Shown: positions 1 through 6,828 of the stretch, one piece after another
Position numbering within the stretch: position 1 is the stretch's first letter
Layout of the letters: the number at the start of each line of letters is the position of its first letter
From: Holosporaceae bacterium UBA3830
Lineage (GTDB): Bacteria > Pseudomonadota > Alphaproteobacteria > UBA3830
Direction: 5' to 3'
Assembly (NCBI GenBank): GCA_002393025.1
Contig: DGIE01000012.1
Coordinates: 1 to 11,159, forward strand
Length of the DNA: 11,159 bases
Position numbers and translations under genes: made by a program
Notes under the pieces: model-generated
Told to the model about the DNA's origin: nothing
Seen by the model: the letters and a program-made list of their open reading frames with translations, nothing else
Databases searched by the model: none

Positions 1-35
1 CAGGGCGGGCCAGAGGGCACGTCGTGTATTAAAGG

Positions 36-66
36 TTAACAAACAGTTAAATTAATGGAATATTAA
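36..66. promoter_or_regulatory. Two adjacent CtrA-like boxes (TTAA-N7-TTAA)
   Basis: Two perfect TTAA-N7-TTAA motifs follow each other with one base between them: TTAA at 36-39 and 47-50, then TTAA at 52-55 and 63-66, the last followed by C. This is the classic full-site spacing for the alphaproteobacterial response regulator CtrA. A weaker match (TTAA-N7-TCAA, 357-371) lies nearer the ankyrin gene. The local sequence is AT-rich, so chance matches are possible, but two exact spacings in a row are less likely. The regulated gene could be the ankyrin gene to the right or a gene left of the window. Binding is inferred. Confidence 0.5.
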
Positions 67-408
67 CTTTTTTATGTTTTTTACAAACGGGTGCAGGCGG
101 TATTTTGGACAGTGCAACTACATAACAGTATGCCGAACAAATCACAAAAACTGGTTTAGATACGCAGGGCAAACCGTCGGATAGGAGCACTCATCACCCA
201 TAATATTGGCACCGGGACCTTCCCGGTTAACTTTCTCTTTTGATAGGAGTATCGCTATACAAAAAAATCCGCGCAAGGATCTGTTTGTAAAATAAAAAAT
301 AATAAGCTTGTTAGCGCGAAGACCTACTCCTCCGATTCTATCATTCGCCGCAAATGTTAAGATTTTGTCAACGCTAAAAAATAGGATTTTTTGATTTTAT
401 AAAAATGT
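67..408. other. Non-coding stretch upstream of the ankyrin gene
   Basis: No convincing open reading frame, tRNA or known structured RNA is seen on either strand. The stretch holds the hairpin at 211-227, a run of A-rich sequence at about 281-304, and a degenerate CtrA-like site at 357-371. The sequence is more mixed in composition than a plain AT-rich spacer, so an unrecognised small RNA cannot be excluded. Confidence 0.4.
211..227. other. Perfect GC-rich hairpin in non-coding DNA
   Basis: ACCGGGA (211-217) pairs perfectly with TCCCGGT (221-227) around a three-base loop. The following sequence on the + strand is TAACTTTCTCTTTT, T-rich but not a clean T tract. It could be a weak terminator for a gene left of the window, or part of a structured RNA. 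Which of these cannot be settled from the sequence. Confidence 0.4.
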
Positions 409-437
409 TTGACAATAAAAATAGAGATTTGTACCAT
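409..437 (+). promoter_or_regulatory. Likely sigma-70 promoter of the ankyrin gene
   Basis: A perfect -35 TTGACA (409-414) is followed after 17 bp by TACCAT (432-437), a 4/6 match to TATAAT. A transcript would begin near 443-445, about 50 bases before the ankyrin start codon. Confidence 0.55.
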
Positions 438-492
438 AGACGTGATACGATGATATAGAGAAAGAAGGAGTTGTAAGTGTAGGTATTGTGAT

Positions 493-1110
493 ATGAAAAA
501 GTTTTTAGTTGTTTTGAGTTTCGCGACTGTAGTATCGAGTGTTTTGGGGATGAATAGTCGTAATTTAGGGGAATGGGAAGAAGGAATGAGCGTTAACACG
601 GGAGATCCGCATTTTAATATATCTGGATTGGGAAATCCTAAGATTGAAGATTATGGAGAGCACCATAAGCCTGATAATATGGTGGTGTTGGAGTTGAAAA
701 ATGTAAAAAGTTTAGATGAGGCGAATAGGTTTGTGTCACAATTGCAGAGTTCCATAAGAAATGGAAATATTTCGAAAATGTCTGCTCTGTTGAAAAAGGA
801 GCCGGGGGTGTCTGCAGAGTATGTCTTGATATATGCCGCTGAGTATGGAGTGCTTGACGTGGTGGAATGGGGAATAAAACAGGAAGCCAATGTGAATGCG
901 ATAGATGCTTTTGGAAATACGGCGCTGCTGGCTGCCGCTAAATTTAATCACTTTTCGGTAGTAAAGTATTTAGTTGAACAAGGTGCAGGTGTAAACGTGC
1001 AAAATAACGACGGAGATACTCCTATACAATTGGCGGGAAAAAATAAGAATCGAGAGATGGTGGGGTTCTTATTGAACAATCTGAAAAAAATGGGAGCATC
1101 AGCTGCATAA
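493..1110 (+). CDS. Exported ankyrin-repeat protein
   Basis: The product is 205 residues. It opens with a Sec-type signal peptide: MKK, a hydrophobic core to about residue 17, and likely cleavage near VLG-M at 19/20, with no lipobox Cys. A poorly defined linker (20-72) leads to a half repeat with the pattern AIRNGN..KMSALLKK (about 88-104). Three ankyrin repeats follow at roughly 107-138, 139-171 and 172-200, with the GNTALLAAAK and GDTPIQLAG helix-turn-helix signatures. Ankyrin repeats bind proteins. An exported version in a host-associated bacterium may act in the periplasm or outside the cell; the target is unknown. The gene has its own promoter and terminator and stands apart from the atp operon. 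ATG 493 is the only in-frame start, but the best Shine-Dalgarno (AAGGAG, 465-470) lies 22 bases upstream; a weaker AGG at 481-483 is better placed. Confidence 0.8.
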   Translation: MKKFLVVLSFATVVSSVLGMNSRNLGEWEEGMSVNTGDPHFNISGLGNPKIEDYGEHHKPDNMVVLELKNVKSLDEANRFVSQLQSSIRNGNISKMSALLKKEPGVSAEYVLIYAAEYGVLDVVEWGIKQEANVNAIDAFGNTALLAAAKFNHFSVVKYLVEQGAGVNVQNNDGDTPIQLAGKNKNREMVGFLLNNLKKMGASAA

Positions 1111-1123
1111 ATTTTATACAAAT

Positions 1124-1173
1124 AACCAACAATGGATCTGTAATATACTATTCGGGTTTGTTGTTGGTTTTCT
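1124..1173 (+). terminator. Stem-loop terminator after the ankyrin gene
   Basis: AACCAACAA (1124-1132) pairs perfectly with TTGTTGGTT (1161-1169), followed directly by TTC on the + strand. The 9-bp stem is AT-leaning and the loop is long (28 bases), so it is not a textbook terminator. Its place 13 bases after the ankyrin stop and before the atpA promoter supports the role. Confidence 0.5.
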
Positions 1174-1211
1174 TCGTCAGTTATGATTCGTTTGATCCTC
1201 CCGATTTCACC

Positions 1212-1240
1212 TTGAATTATTCAGTTATTTGCGGTAAAAA
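1212..1240 (+). promoter_or_regulatory. Candidate promoter of the atpAGDC operon
   Basis: TTGAAT (1212-1217) and TAAAAA (1235-1240) are separated by 17 bp, matching 5/6 and 4/6 of the sigma-70 consensus. It sits between the ankyrin terminator and atpA, 39 bases before the chosen start codon. Confidence 0.4.
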
Positions 1241-1279
1241 TATACGAGTCCGAGAATGTTCGGGCGCATGGAGGTAGTT

Positions 1280-2818
1280 ATGAAAATTAAACCATCGGAA
1301 ATTGGTTCAATATTAAAGGAAAGAATTCTGAATTTTGACGCTGGTCCGGAATTTGTGGAAGTCGGAAAAGTTCTGTCGGTGGGAGACGGAGTTGCTCGAG
1401 TTTACGGCTTGGACAATGTCGCGATGAACGAAAAAGTCGTGTTCGAGTCCGGTACTGCCGGTCTGGCAATGAACTTGGGAGAAGACACAATCGATGTTGT
1501 GCTGTTCGGAGAGGATCGCGCAGTGCATGAGGGCATGGAGGTGCGTCGTACCCACAAGATTCTGGAAGTCCCTGTCGGAAAGTCGCTTTTGGGGCGTATT
1601 GTAAATCCTCTCGGAGAGCCAATCGACGGGAAAGGCGACATTGAAACTACTGAGTTCAAACCCGTGGACATCAAAGCCCCCGGAATTATTGCCAGGAAAT
1701 CAGTGTTCGAACCGATGCAAACGGGATTGAAGGCTATCGACTCGATTGTTCCGATCGGGCGAGGTCAAAGAGAGTTAATTATCGGAGATCGTCAGACGGG
1801 AAAGACTGCCATCGCGATCGACACGATTATCAATCAAAAACAAGCCTTCGATAATAATATCGAGAGCGAAAAATTATACTGTATTTACGTTGTGATCGGA
1901 CAAAAAAGATCATCGGTCGCTCAGATCGTTAAGACTCTAACGGACGCCGGAGCGATGGAATACACGACTATTGTTGCTGCAACTGCTTCCGACGTCGCGC
2001 CAATGCAGTATCTTGCACCTTACGCAGGATGTGCTATGGGAGAATATTTCCGTGACAATGGAATGCACGCTTTGATCATTTACGACGATCTTTCAAAGCA
2101 TGCAGTGGCTTATCGTCAGATGTCGTTGCTGTTGCGCAGACCTCCTGGACGAGAAGCATATCCGGGAGATGTTTTCTACTTGCATTCTCGGTTGTTGGAA
2201 AGAGCGGCGAAGTTGGACGAGTCTTTGGGAGGCGGATCTTTGACTGCCCTTCCTGTCATTGAGACTCAAGCGGGAGATATTTCGGCATACATTCCGACTA
2301 ACGTTATTTCGATCACTGACGGTCAGATCTTCCTTGAAAATGAGTTGTTCTACAAGGGAATTAGACCTGCTATCAACGCGGGAGCTTCGGTCAGTCGTGT
2401 CGGATCGGCAGCTCAGACCAAATGCATGAAGCAAGTTGCGGGAAAGATCAAGTTGGAGCTGGCGCAGTACCGAGAAATGGCGAGTTTCGCTCAGTTTGCT
2501 TCGGATTTGGATGCCTCCAGTAAGCAATTGATCGCGAGAGGAGAAAGACTGACGGAAATTTTGAAGCAGCCGCAGTATTCTCCGATGAAGGTCGAAGATC
2601 AAGTGGTATCGATTTATCTCGGAGTTTACGGATATCTGGACAGCCTGAAACTTTCGCAGGTCAAGAATTTCGAAAAATACGTTCTGGATCGCATCAAGCG
2701 CGAGGCGGTGGAAATTGTGGATGACATCCGCGAGAATAAAAAGATTACGGAAGAGAACGAAGCGAGATTGAAGGCAGTTTTGGATCAGTATCTGAAGGAT
2801 TTCGAGAGCAATGGCTAA
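1280..2818 (+). CDS. atpA: F1F0 ATP synthase subunit alpha
   Basis: This is the alpha subunit of the F1 catalytic head, which alternates with beta in the hexamer and carries the non-catalytic nucleotide sites. The product has 512 residues, the usual family length. The Walker A motif GDRQTGKT is at 169-176. The SVSRVG segment carries Arg373, the conserved arginine that reaches into the neighbouring beta catalytic site. The beta-barrel domain (about 25-95) and helical C-terminal domain are complete. An in-frame ATG lies at 1256, but ATG 1280 is preferred: it has GGAGG at 1270-1274, five bases upstream, and gives the family-typical MKIKPSEIGSILKERI opening. The gene overlaps atpG by 8 bases. The usual upstream partner atpH (delta) is absent; a non-coding gap and the ankyrin gene occupy that place. 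Confidence 0.97.
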   Translation: MKIKPSEIGSILKERILNFDAGPEFVEVGKVLSVGDGVARVYGLDNVAMNEKVVFESGTAGLAMNLGEDTIDVVLFGEDRAVHEGMEVRRTHKILEVPVGKSLLGRIVNPLGEPIDGKGDIETTEFKPVDIKAPGIIARKSVFEPMQTGLKAIDSIVPIGRGQRELIIGDRQTGKTAIAIDTIINQKQAFDNNIESEKLYCIYVVIGQKRSSVAQIVKTLTDAGAMEYTTIVAATASDVAPMQYLAPYAGCAMGEYFRDNGMHALIIYDDLSKHAVAYRQMSLLLRRPPGREAYPGDVFYLHSRLLERAAKLDESLGGGSLTALPVIETQAGDISAYIPTNVISITDGQIFLENELFYKGIRPAINAGASVSRVGSAAQTKCMKQVAGKIKLELAQYREMASFAQFASDLDASSKQLIARGERLTEILKQPQYSPMKVEDQVVSIYLGVYGYLDSLKLSQVKNFEKYVLDRIKREAVEIVDDIRENKKITEENEARLKAVLDQYLKDFESNG

Positions 2819-3680
2819 TCTGAAAGAGCTGCGCATCAAAATCGGCGGAATCAAAGCAATTCGCAAGGTTACGGCGGCCATGAAATTGGAGGCCGGAGTG
2901 AAGTTGCGCAAAGCCGAACAGCGCGCCTTGGCATCCAAGCCTTATGCGAACGAACTGAGAAAAATCCTGATGACGATAAAGAGGGAAGATCTCGAAAGGA
3001 GTTACGAGCTATTTGACGGTCGTGAATCCGTGAAAACCGAAGCTCTGATCGCTTTTGCTTCCGACAAAGGATTTTGCGGAAATTTTAACTATCTGTTGAG
3101 CAAAAAGGTCAAGGGAATCATCGCCGATCGACGTAAACAGGGCGTCAATCTGCAGATTTTGTGCGTCGGAAATAAATTATATCAATTATTGAAACATGCT
3201 CCGTCGGAAAATGTGTCCTTGGAATTGATCGCCGATTTCTACAAGGGAGATATGTTCAGTAATGCAAAGAATCTCGCAAGTAGAGTTGTCAGTGAGTTTT
3301 TGGGAGAGAAGGTTGACAAGGTTTCTCTCGTTTATACAAATTATCATTCGGCAATGAAAATGGGAGTGCGCGAAGACAGCTTAATTCCGCTCGATCAAGA
3401 AGAGAATCGTGATATCACTACAACGATTTTCGAGCCGAGCGCGGATGAAGTGCTGGAAAATCTTCTTCCTTACAATGTTGGGGTTCAGATTTATCAAGCG
3501 GCTTTGGAAAGTATGGCGAGTGAGCAAAGTTCTCGTATGAGATCGATGGATAACGCGACACGTAATGCAGATGAGATGCTGGGAGATCTGACAGTGAGAT
3601 ACAACCGTACAAGACAGTATGGAATTACTCAGGAGCTGACAGAGGTTGTAGCCGGTGCGAGCGCGATTGCGGATGAATGA
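2811..3680 (+). CDS. atpG: F1F0 ATP synthase subunit gamma
   Basis: This is the central rotor shaft that turns inside the alpha3-beta3 head and couples proton flow to catalysis. The product has 289 residues (E. coli gamma has 287). Both conserved ends, which form the coiled coil inside the head, are present: the N-terminal MANLKELRIKIGGIKAIRKV with TAAMKLEAGVKLRKA, and the C-terminal YNRTRQYGITQELTEVVAGA. The middle Rossmann-like domain includes the SDKGFCGNFN segment. The start ATG lies inside the end of atpA (8-base overlap), which suggests translational coupling and balanced synthesis. A 34-base gap follows before atpD. Confidence 0.97.
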   Translation: MANLKELRIKIGGIKAIRKVTAAMKLEAGVKLRKAEQRALASKPYANELRKILMTIKREDLERSYELFDGRESVKTEALIAFASDKGFCGNFNYLLSKKVKGIIADRRKQGVNLQILCVGNKLYQLLKHAPSENVSLELIADFYKGDMFSNAKNLASRVVSEFLGEKVDKVSLVYTNYHSAMKMGVREDSLIPLDQEENRDITTTIFEPSADEVLENLLPYNVGVQIYQAALESMASEQSSRMRSMDNATRNADEMLGDLTVRYNRTRQYGITQELTEVVAGASAIADE

Positions 3681-3714
3681 ATTTAGGATTAAAACTTCGG
3701 AATGAGGGTAAGAA

Positions 3715-5124
3715 ATGGAACAAAATAAAGGATATATTTCTCAGATTTTAGGAGTTGTCGTGGACGTTGTGTTTCCCGATAAGGTACCTGATATTTTGAA
3801 CGCTCTTGAGGTAATGAACGGCAACAAAAAGCTGATTCTTGAGGTTGCGCATCAGTTGGGAGAGAATGCTGTTCGTACGATTGCGATGGATGTTACCGAC
3901 GGACTGTTTCGCGGTCAGGAAGTCATCGACACGGGACGCATGATCGAGGTTCCTGTCGGTCGGCAGATGCTCGGGCGAATCATTAACGTCATCGGAGAGC
4001 CTGTCGACGAGCGCGGTCCGATTAATTCCGAGATTAAATATCCAATTCACCGCAGCGCTCCTGAGTTCGTCGAGCAGTCGACCGAGTCTGAAATTTTAGT
4101 CACAGGAATTAAAGTCGTTGATCTTCTCGCTCCTTACGCAAAAGGTGGAAAAATCGGTCTGTTCGGAGGTGCAGGTGTTGGAAAGACCGTTCTGATCGAG
4201 GAGCTGATCAACAACATCGCGAAAGCGCACGGTGGATTTTCGGTTTTCGCCGGAGTCGGAGAGCGTACGCGTGAAGGAAACGACCTATATCACGAGATGA
4301 TGGAGGCAGGAGTTATCGATATAAACGGAGATAAATCCAAAGCCGCGCTTGTTTACGGACAGATGAACGAACCTCCTGGAGCAAGAGCAAGAGTCGCGCT
4401 TACAGGACTGACTTTAGCGGAATATTTCCGTGACGTCGAGCATCAGGATGTACTTCTGTTTGTCGACAACATTTTCAGATTTACTCAGGCGGGATCGGAG
4501 GTTTCAGCGCTGCTGGGACGTACTCCGTCGGCGGTCGGATATCAGCCGACTTTGGCAACCGATATGGGAGAATTGCAGGAGAGAATCACCAGCACCGTGA
4601 AAGGATCGATCACTTCGGTTCAGGCGATTTATGTTCCGGCGGATGACTTGACGGACCCTGCTCCGGCGACATCATTCTCGCATTTGGACGCCACCACCGT
4701 TTTGAACCGAAAGATTTCAGAGCTGGGAATTTATCCGGCGGTTGATCCTTTGGATTCGACTTCGCGAATGTTGTCTCCGTTGGTTGTGGGAGAAGAGCAT
4801 TACCGTGTTGCCCGAGAAGTCCAGCGAATTTTGCAAACCTACAAATCGCTGCAGGATATTATCGCGATTATGGGAATGGACGAATTGTCAGAAGAGGATA
4901 AACTGGTCGTCGCGCGTGCGAGAAAAATCCAAAGATTCTTGTCGCAGCCGTTCCACGTTGCAGAGGTGTTCACGGGATTGAAAGGAAAATTCGTCAACCT
5001 CGCCGATACGATCAAGGGATTCAACGCGATTATTTCTGGAGAATGCGACGAGCTGCCTGAGTCAGCCTTCTACATGGTCGGAACAATCGAGGAGGCCTTC
5101 GAGAAAGCGAAGAAAGAGGCGTAG
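3715..5124 (+). CDS. atpD: F1F0 ATP synthase subunit beta
   Basis: This is the catalytic subunit of F1, which makes ATP from ADP and phosphate on the cytoplasmic side of the inner membrane. The product has 469 residues, typical for the family. The Walker A P-loop GGAGVGKT is at 151-158, followed by the GVGERTREGNDLY segment that carries the catalytic glutamate. The Walker B strand DVLLFVDNIFRF comes next. The DELSEED element, which contacts gamma during rotation, is at 389-395. ATG 3715 has a GAGGG Shine-Dalgarno at 3704-3708. One base separates its stop from the atpC start. Confidence 0.98.
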   Translation: MEQNKGYISQILGVVVDVVFPDKVPDILNALEVMNGNKKLILEVAHQLGENAVRTIAMDVTDGLFRGQEVIDTGRMIEVPVGRQMLGRIINVIGEPVDERGPINSEIKYPIHRSAPEFVEQSTESEILVTGIKVVDLLAPYAKGGKIGLFGGAGVGKTVLIEELINNIAKAHGGFSVFAGVGERTREGNDLYHEMMEAGVIDINGDKSKAALVYGQMNEPPGARARVALTGLTLAEYFRDVEHQDVLLFVDNIFRFTQAGSEVSALLGRTPSAVGYQPTLATDMGELQERITSTVKGSITSVQAIYVPADDLTDPAPATSFSHLDATTVLNRKISELGIYPAVDPLDSTSRMLSPLVVGEEHYRVAREVQRILQTYKSLQDIIAIMGMDELSEEDKLVVARARKIQRFLSQPFHVAEVFTGLKGKFVNLADTIKGFNAIISGECDELPESAFYMVGTIEEAFEKAKKEA

Positions 5125-5125
5125 T

Positions 5126-5362
5126 GTGAAAGTTAAAATTTTCAAGGCGGAAGAAGTTATTTACAAGGGAGATGCCGAAAAGGTGACTATCCCTGCGCGG
5201 AATGGTGAAATGACAATCCTTCCGCATCACATTTCGATTGTCACAAACTTGCAGCGTGGGCGGTTAATCGTTCATAAAAATGACGGGGAGAAATTCCAAA
5301 CCGAAATCAGCGGCGGAGTCTGTTCTTTCTCCGACGAGTGCGTATCAGTGCTGGCGGAGTAA
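5126..5362 (+). CDS. atpC: F1F0 ATP synthase subunit epsilon, short form
   Basis: Epsilon joins gamma to the c-ring and, in many bacteria, has a C-terminal helical arm that inhibits ATP hydrolysis. This product has only 78 residues, against about 130-140 in E. coli-type proteins. The N-terminal beta-sandwich looks whole: it has VTIPARNGEMTILPHH, the family's P..GE...LP.H core, and ends in the usual GG...VSVLAE strand. The helical arm is missing, so that form of self-inhibition should be absent. The start is GTG 5126, one base after the atpD stop, with AGAGG at 5115-5119. A 33-bp diverged copy of its 3' end lies at 6447-6479, so the gene's tail may have been altered by an insertion. Confidence 0.9.
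   Translation: MKVKIFKAEEVIYKGDAEKVTIPARNGEMTILPHHISIVTNLQRGRLIVHKNDGEKFQTEISGGVCSFSDECVSVLAE
5326..5358 (+). repeat. Direct repeat, copy 1 (inside the atpC 3' end)
   Basis: This is the left copy of a 33-bp direct repeat whose partner is at 6447-6479. The two copies match at 29 of 33 bases, including 17 perfect bases at the right end (5342-5358). It encodes FSDECVSVLAE, the last residues of epsilon. Confidence 0.85.
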
Positions 5363-5422
5363 GTTAGTCGACAGAGCCTTATTCAGAAAAAGAATCCGCG
5401 ACGGCTAAAGAAGAGTTTTAAC

Positions 5423-6235
5423 CTAATTAAAACCGTGGGAATCTATAATTTTGTTCAGTTCTCTCTCCAGTTCCTGAAGATTTGCTTTGTTTTTGTTAAA
5501 AAGTTCGGCCTTTTTATACTGTATGCATTTTCCCTCGATATTATTCTTCTTGCAGAATCTCTCGATAGAGCGAATATTCTTCATCTTATCATCTACGAAA
5601 ATTATTTTATCGAATTTTCGAGAAATGCGATTCAAAAACTTTTGCAACACATCTCCTTTATCAAGGTTACAGGCAAAAATGATTCCGTTTTCAAAAATCG
5701 GATACCTTGTTACGTTATATCTCGGTAATTTAGTCGGTAGTTCATAGAATACAATTTTATCGACGTTATTCCATGATTTTTTAAAATCAAAATCAAATTG
5801 ATTCAGTTCATTTTTACGTAAATCCTCCACCGATTTTATATTATGAAATTCGCCGGTCCAATGTGAAGTTAAAACTAAAATTGACACTCCTCGAGTCTGC
5901 ATTTTTTTTACAATCTTCGGTAATCCGTTGTTTAATAGTCTAAATTTATATCGTTTTCTTATATCAATAAGAATATCATCGGCCCTAGAAAAACCTACTT
6001 TTTTGTTTAAATATTGAATTGCTTTTTTATAATTATCTTCATTCACAGGAGAAAACAGAGTATCAGTCGGAGTTATTAAAACCTCATCGCAATCGAATAT
6101 AACCAATGTGTTTTTATCGGCTTTCTCCAATATACGATGCAAAACTCCGTCATTATCAGTAACAATAGTTTCCACTAACTCAGTTTGAGAGCAACCACCG
6201 AAAAATAACAATAACATTATTGAACACAAAAACAC
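5423..6235 (-). CDS. HAD-fold lipoprotein, DUF2608-like
   Basis: The product is 270 residues. It starts with a hydrophobic segment and a lipobox-like FFGGC, with Cys15 as the likely lipidation site. It then shows HAD-superfamily motifs: motif I FDCDEVL with Asp48 and Asp50, motif II LVLTSH with Thr123 or Ser124, a candidate motif III Lys near 199, and the acidic motif IV FVDD at 213-216. The length and the DCDEVLI pattern fit DUF2608-type proteins of intracellular bacteria. Such proteins are predicted phosphatases; the substrate is unknown. The only available start, GTG 6235, has no Shine-Dalgarno, and the signal peptide lacks the usual N-terminal Lys/Arg. The true 5' end may therefore have been lost at the junction near 6236. 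The gene converges on atpC with a 60-base gap. Confidence 0.7.
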   Translation of the reverse strand: MFLCSIMLLLFFGGCSQTELVETIVTDNDGVLHRILEKADKNTLVIFDCDEVLITPTDTLFSPVNEDNYKKAIQYLNKKVGFSRADDILIDIRKRYKFRLLNNGLPKIVKKMQTRGVSILVLTSHWTGEFHNIKSVEDLRKNELNQFDFDFKKSWNNVDKIVFYELPTKLPRYNVTRYPIFENGIIFACNLDKGDVLQKFLNRISRKFDKIIFVDDKMKNIRSIERFCKKNNIEGKCIQYKKAELFNKNKANLQELERELNKIIDSHGFN

Positions 6236-6439
6236 GCAGATTTGTTAGAAGTTTCTCAAACATTAGCGAACACGCTCGGAATCACTGCGTCAGAAATTTT
6301 GGAAGCTCGAAAAAAGAAACGCGAAAACTCCGGAGGTTTTGAAAAAAGGCATTTTACAAATTTTGTTGAGATAGAAAAGGATAATCCCGCTATCAAATAT
6401 TACCTGGAACGTCCGAATAAATATCCAATGATAGAATAG
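6236..6439 (+). pseudogene. C-terminal remnant of a MazG-like NTP pyrophosphohydrolase
   Basis: From 6236 the reading frame gives ADLLEV, then a helix, LGI, EILEARKKKRENSGGFEKR. This resembles the C-terminal half of small MazG/phosphoribosyl-ATP pyrophosphohydrolase-like housecleaning enzymes, which end in K..R.GGF.KR. Those proteins are about 100 residues long. Here the N-terminal half with the metal-binding glutamates is missing: the match stops at 6236 and an in-frame stop lies at 6221. A TTG at 6242 could open a 65-residue frame, but without a ribosome binding site. The tail after GGFEKR (HFTNFVEI to YPMIE) is not typical of the family. It is best read as a truncated, probably non-functional gene. 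Confidence 0.55.
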
Positions 6440-6446
6440 GTTACAA

Positions 6447-6479
6447 TTTTCCCGACGACTGTGTATCAGTGCTGGCGGA
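6447..6479 (+). repeat. Direct repeat, copy 2 (displaced atpC 3' end)
   Basis: This segment matches 5326-5358 inside atpC at 29 of 33 bases. In the matching frame it reads FPDDCVSVLAE and continues DGQKFDI to a stop at 6502-6504. Two of the four differences are silent, one is Glu to Asp and one is Ser to Pro. That suggests it diverged while still coding. The two copies are 1121 bp apart and bracket the HAD gene and the MazG-like remnant. Confidence 0.85.
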
Positions 6480-6493
6480 AGATGGTCAAAAAT

Positions 6494-6530
6494 TTGACAT
6501 TTAATTACAAAAATATTACAATTGCATTAT
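6494..6530 (+). promoter_or_regulatory. Promoter and likely operator of the relB-yafQ module
   Basis: A perfect -35 TTGACA (6494-6499) and TACAAT (6517-6522) are spaced by 17 bp, making this one of the strongest promoters in the window. An imperfect 18-bp palindrome centred on CAATTG (6513-6530, seven of nine pairs) covers the -10 box. ATTACAA also occurs twice, 11 bp apart (6504-6510, 6515-6521). Such symmetry over the -10 fits autoregulation by a RelB/DinJ antitoxin; the exact operator is inferred. Confidence 0.6.
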
Positions 6531-6552
6531 ATTTGAATAGGAGCAGTTAAAA

Positions 6553-6828
6553 ATGAAGACAGTTATTCAAACAAGAGTAGATTCTTCCGTTCGTCAGAGA
6601 GCTGAAAATATATTGAATTCGATGGGGCTTTCGTTGAATGATGGGATCCGTATGTTTCTGCATCAATTGATTAATGATCGTGCGATGCCATTCCATCCAA
6701 GCACTGGAGATGAGCCAAATGATTATTTAAAAAAATGCATAGAAGAAATTAAAGATAGAAAAAATTTGATCAAATTTGATACAGTTGAAGAATTTTCTAA
6801 ATGGTTGGATTCCGAGGTTGAAGAATGA
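6553..6828 (+). CDS. RelB/DinJ-family antitoxin
   Basis: The product has 91 residues. The N-terminal part (about 1-45) opens TVIQTRVDSSVRQRAENIL and continues with GLSLNDGIRMFLHQLI, the ribbon-helix-helix DNA-binding fold of RelB/DinJ antitoxins. The acidic C-terminal part (about 60-91) would wrap and neutralise the toxin. Members also repress their own operon, alone or with the toxin. ATG 6553 has TAGGAG at 6538-6543 and a strong promoter upstream. The stop overlaps the toxin start in an ATGA (6825-6828), so the antitoxin is made first and the two are coupled. Confidence 0.88.
   Translation: MKTVIQTRVDSSVRQRAENILNSMGLSLNDGIRMFLHQLINDRAMPFHPSTGDEPNDYLKKCIEEIKDRKNLIKFDTVEEFSKWLDSEVEE

Noticed and set aside
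1..300. tmRNA, 6S RNA, SRP RNA or RNase P RNA
   Set aside because: Conserved sequence blocks of these RNAs were looked for on both strands and not recognised.
1256..1279. Upstream ATG as the atpA start
   Set aside because: It has no ribosome binding site and adds eight residues not seen in the family; ATG 1280 has GGAGG at the right distance.
2093..2938. 281-codon open frame on the minus strand opposite atpA
   Set aside because: It lies wholly antisense to conserved atpA and atpG sequence, has no recognisable domain and a low-complexity Arg/Ser/Leu-rich composition; it is a codon-bias shadow.
5363..5422. Possible terminator between atpC and the convergent lipoprotein gene
   Set aside because: Only a 3-bp CCG/CGG stem near a T-rich run is visible; no stable stem-loop was found on either strand.
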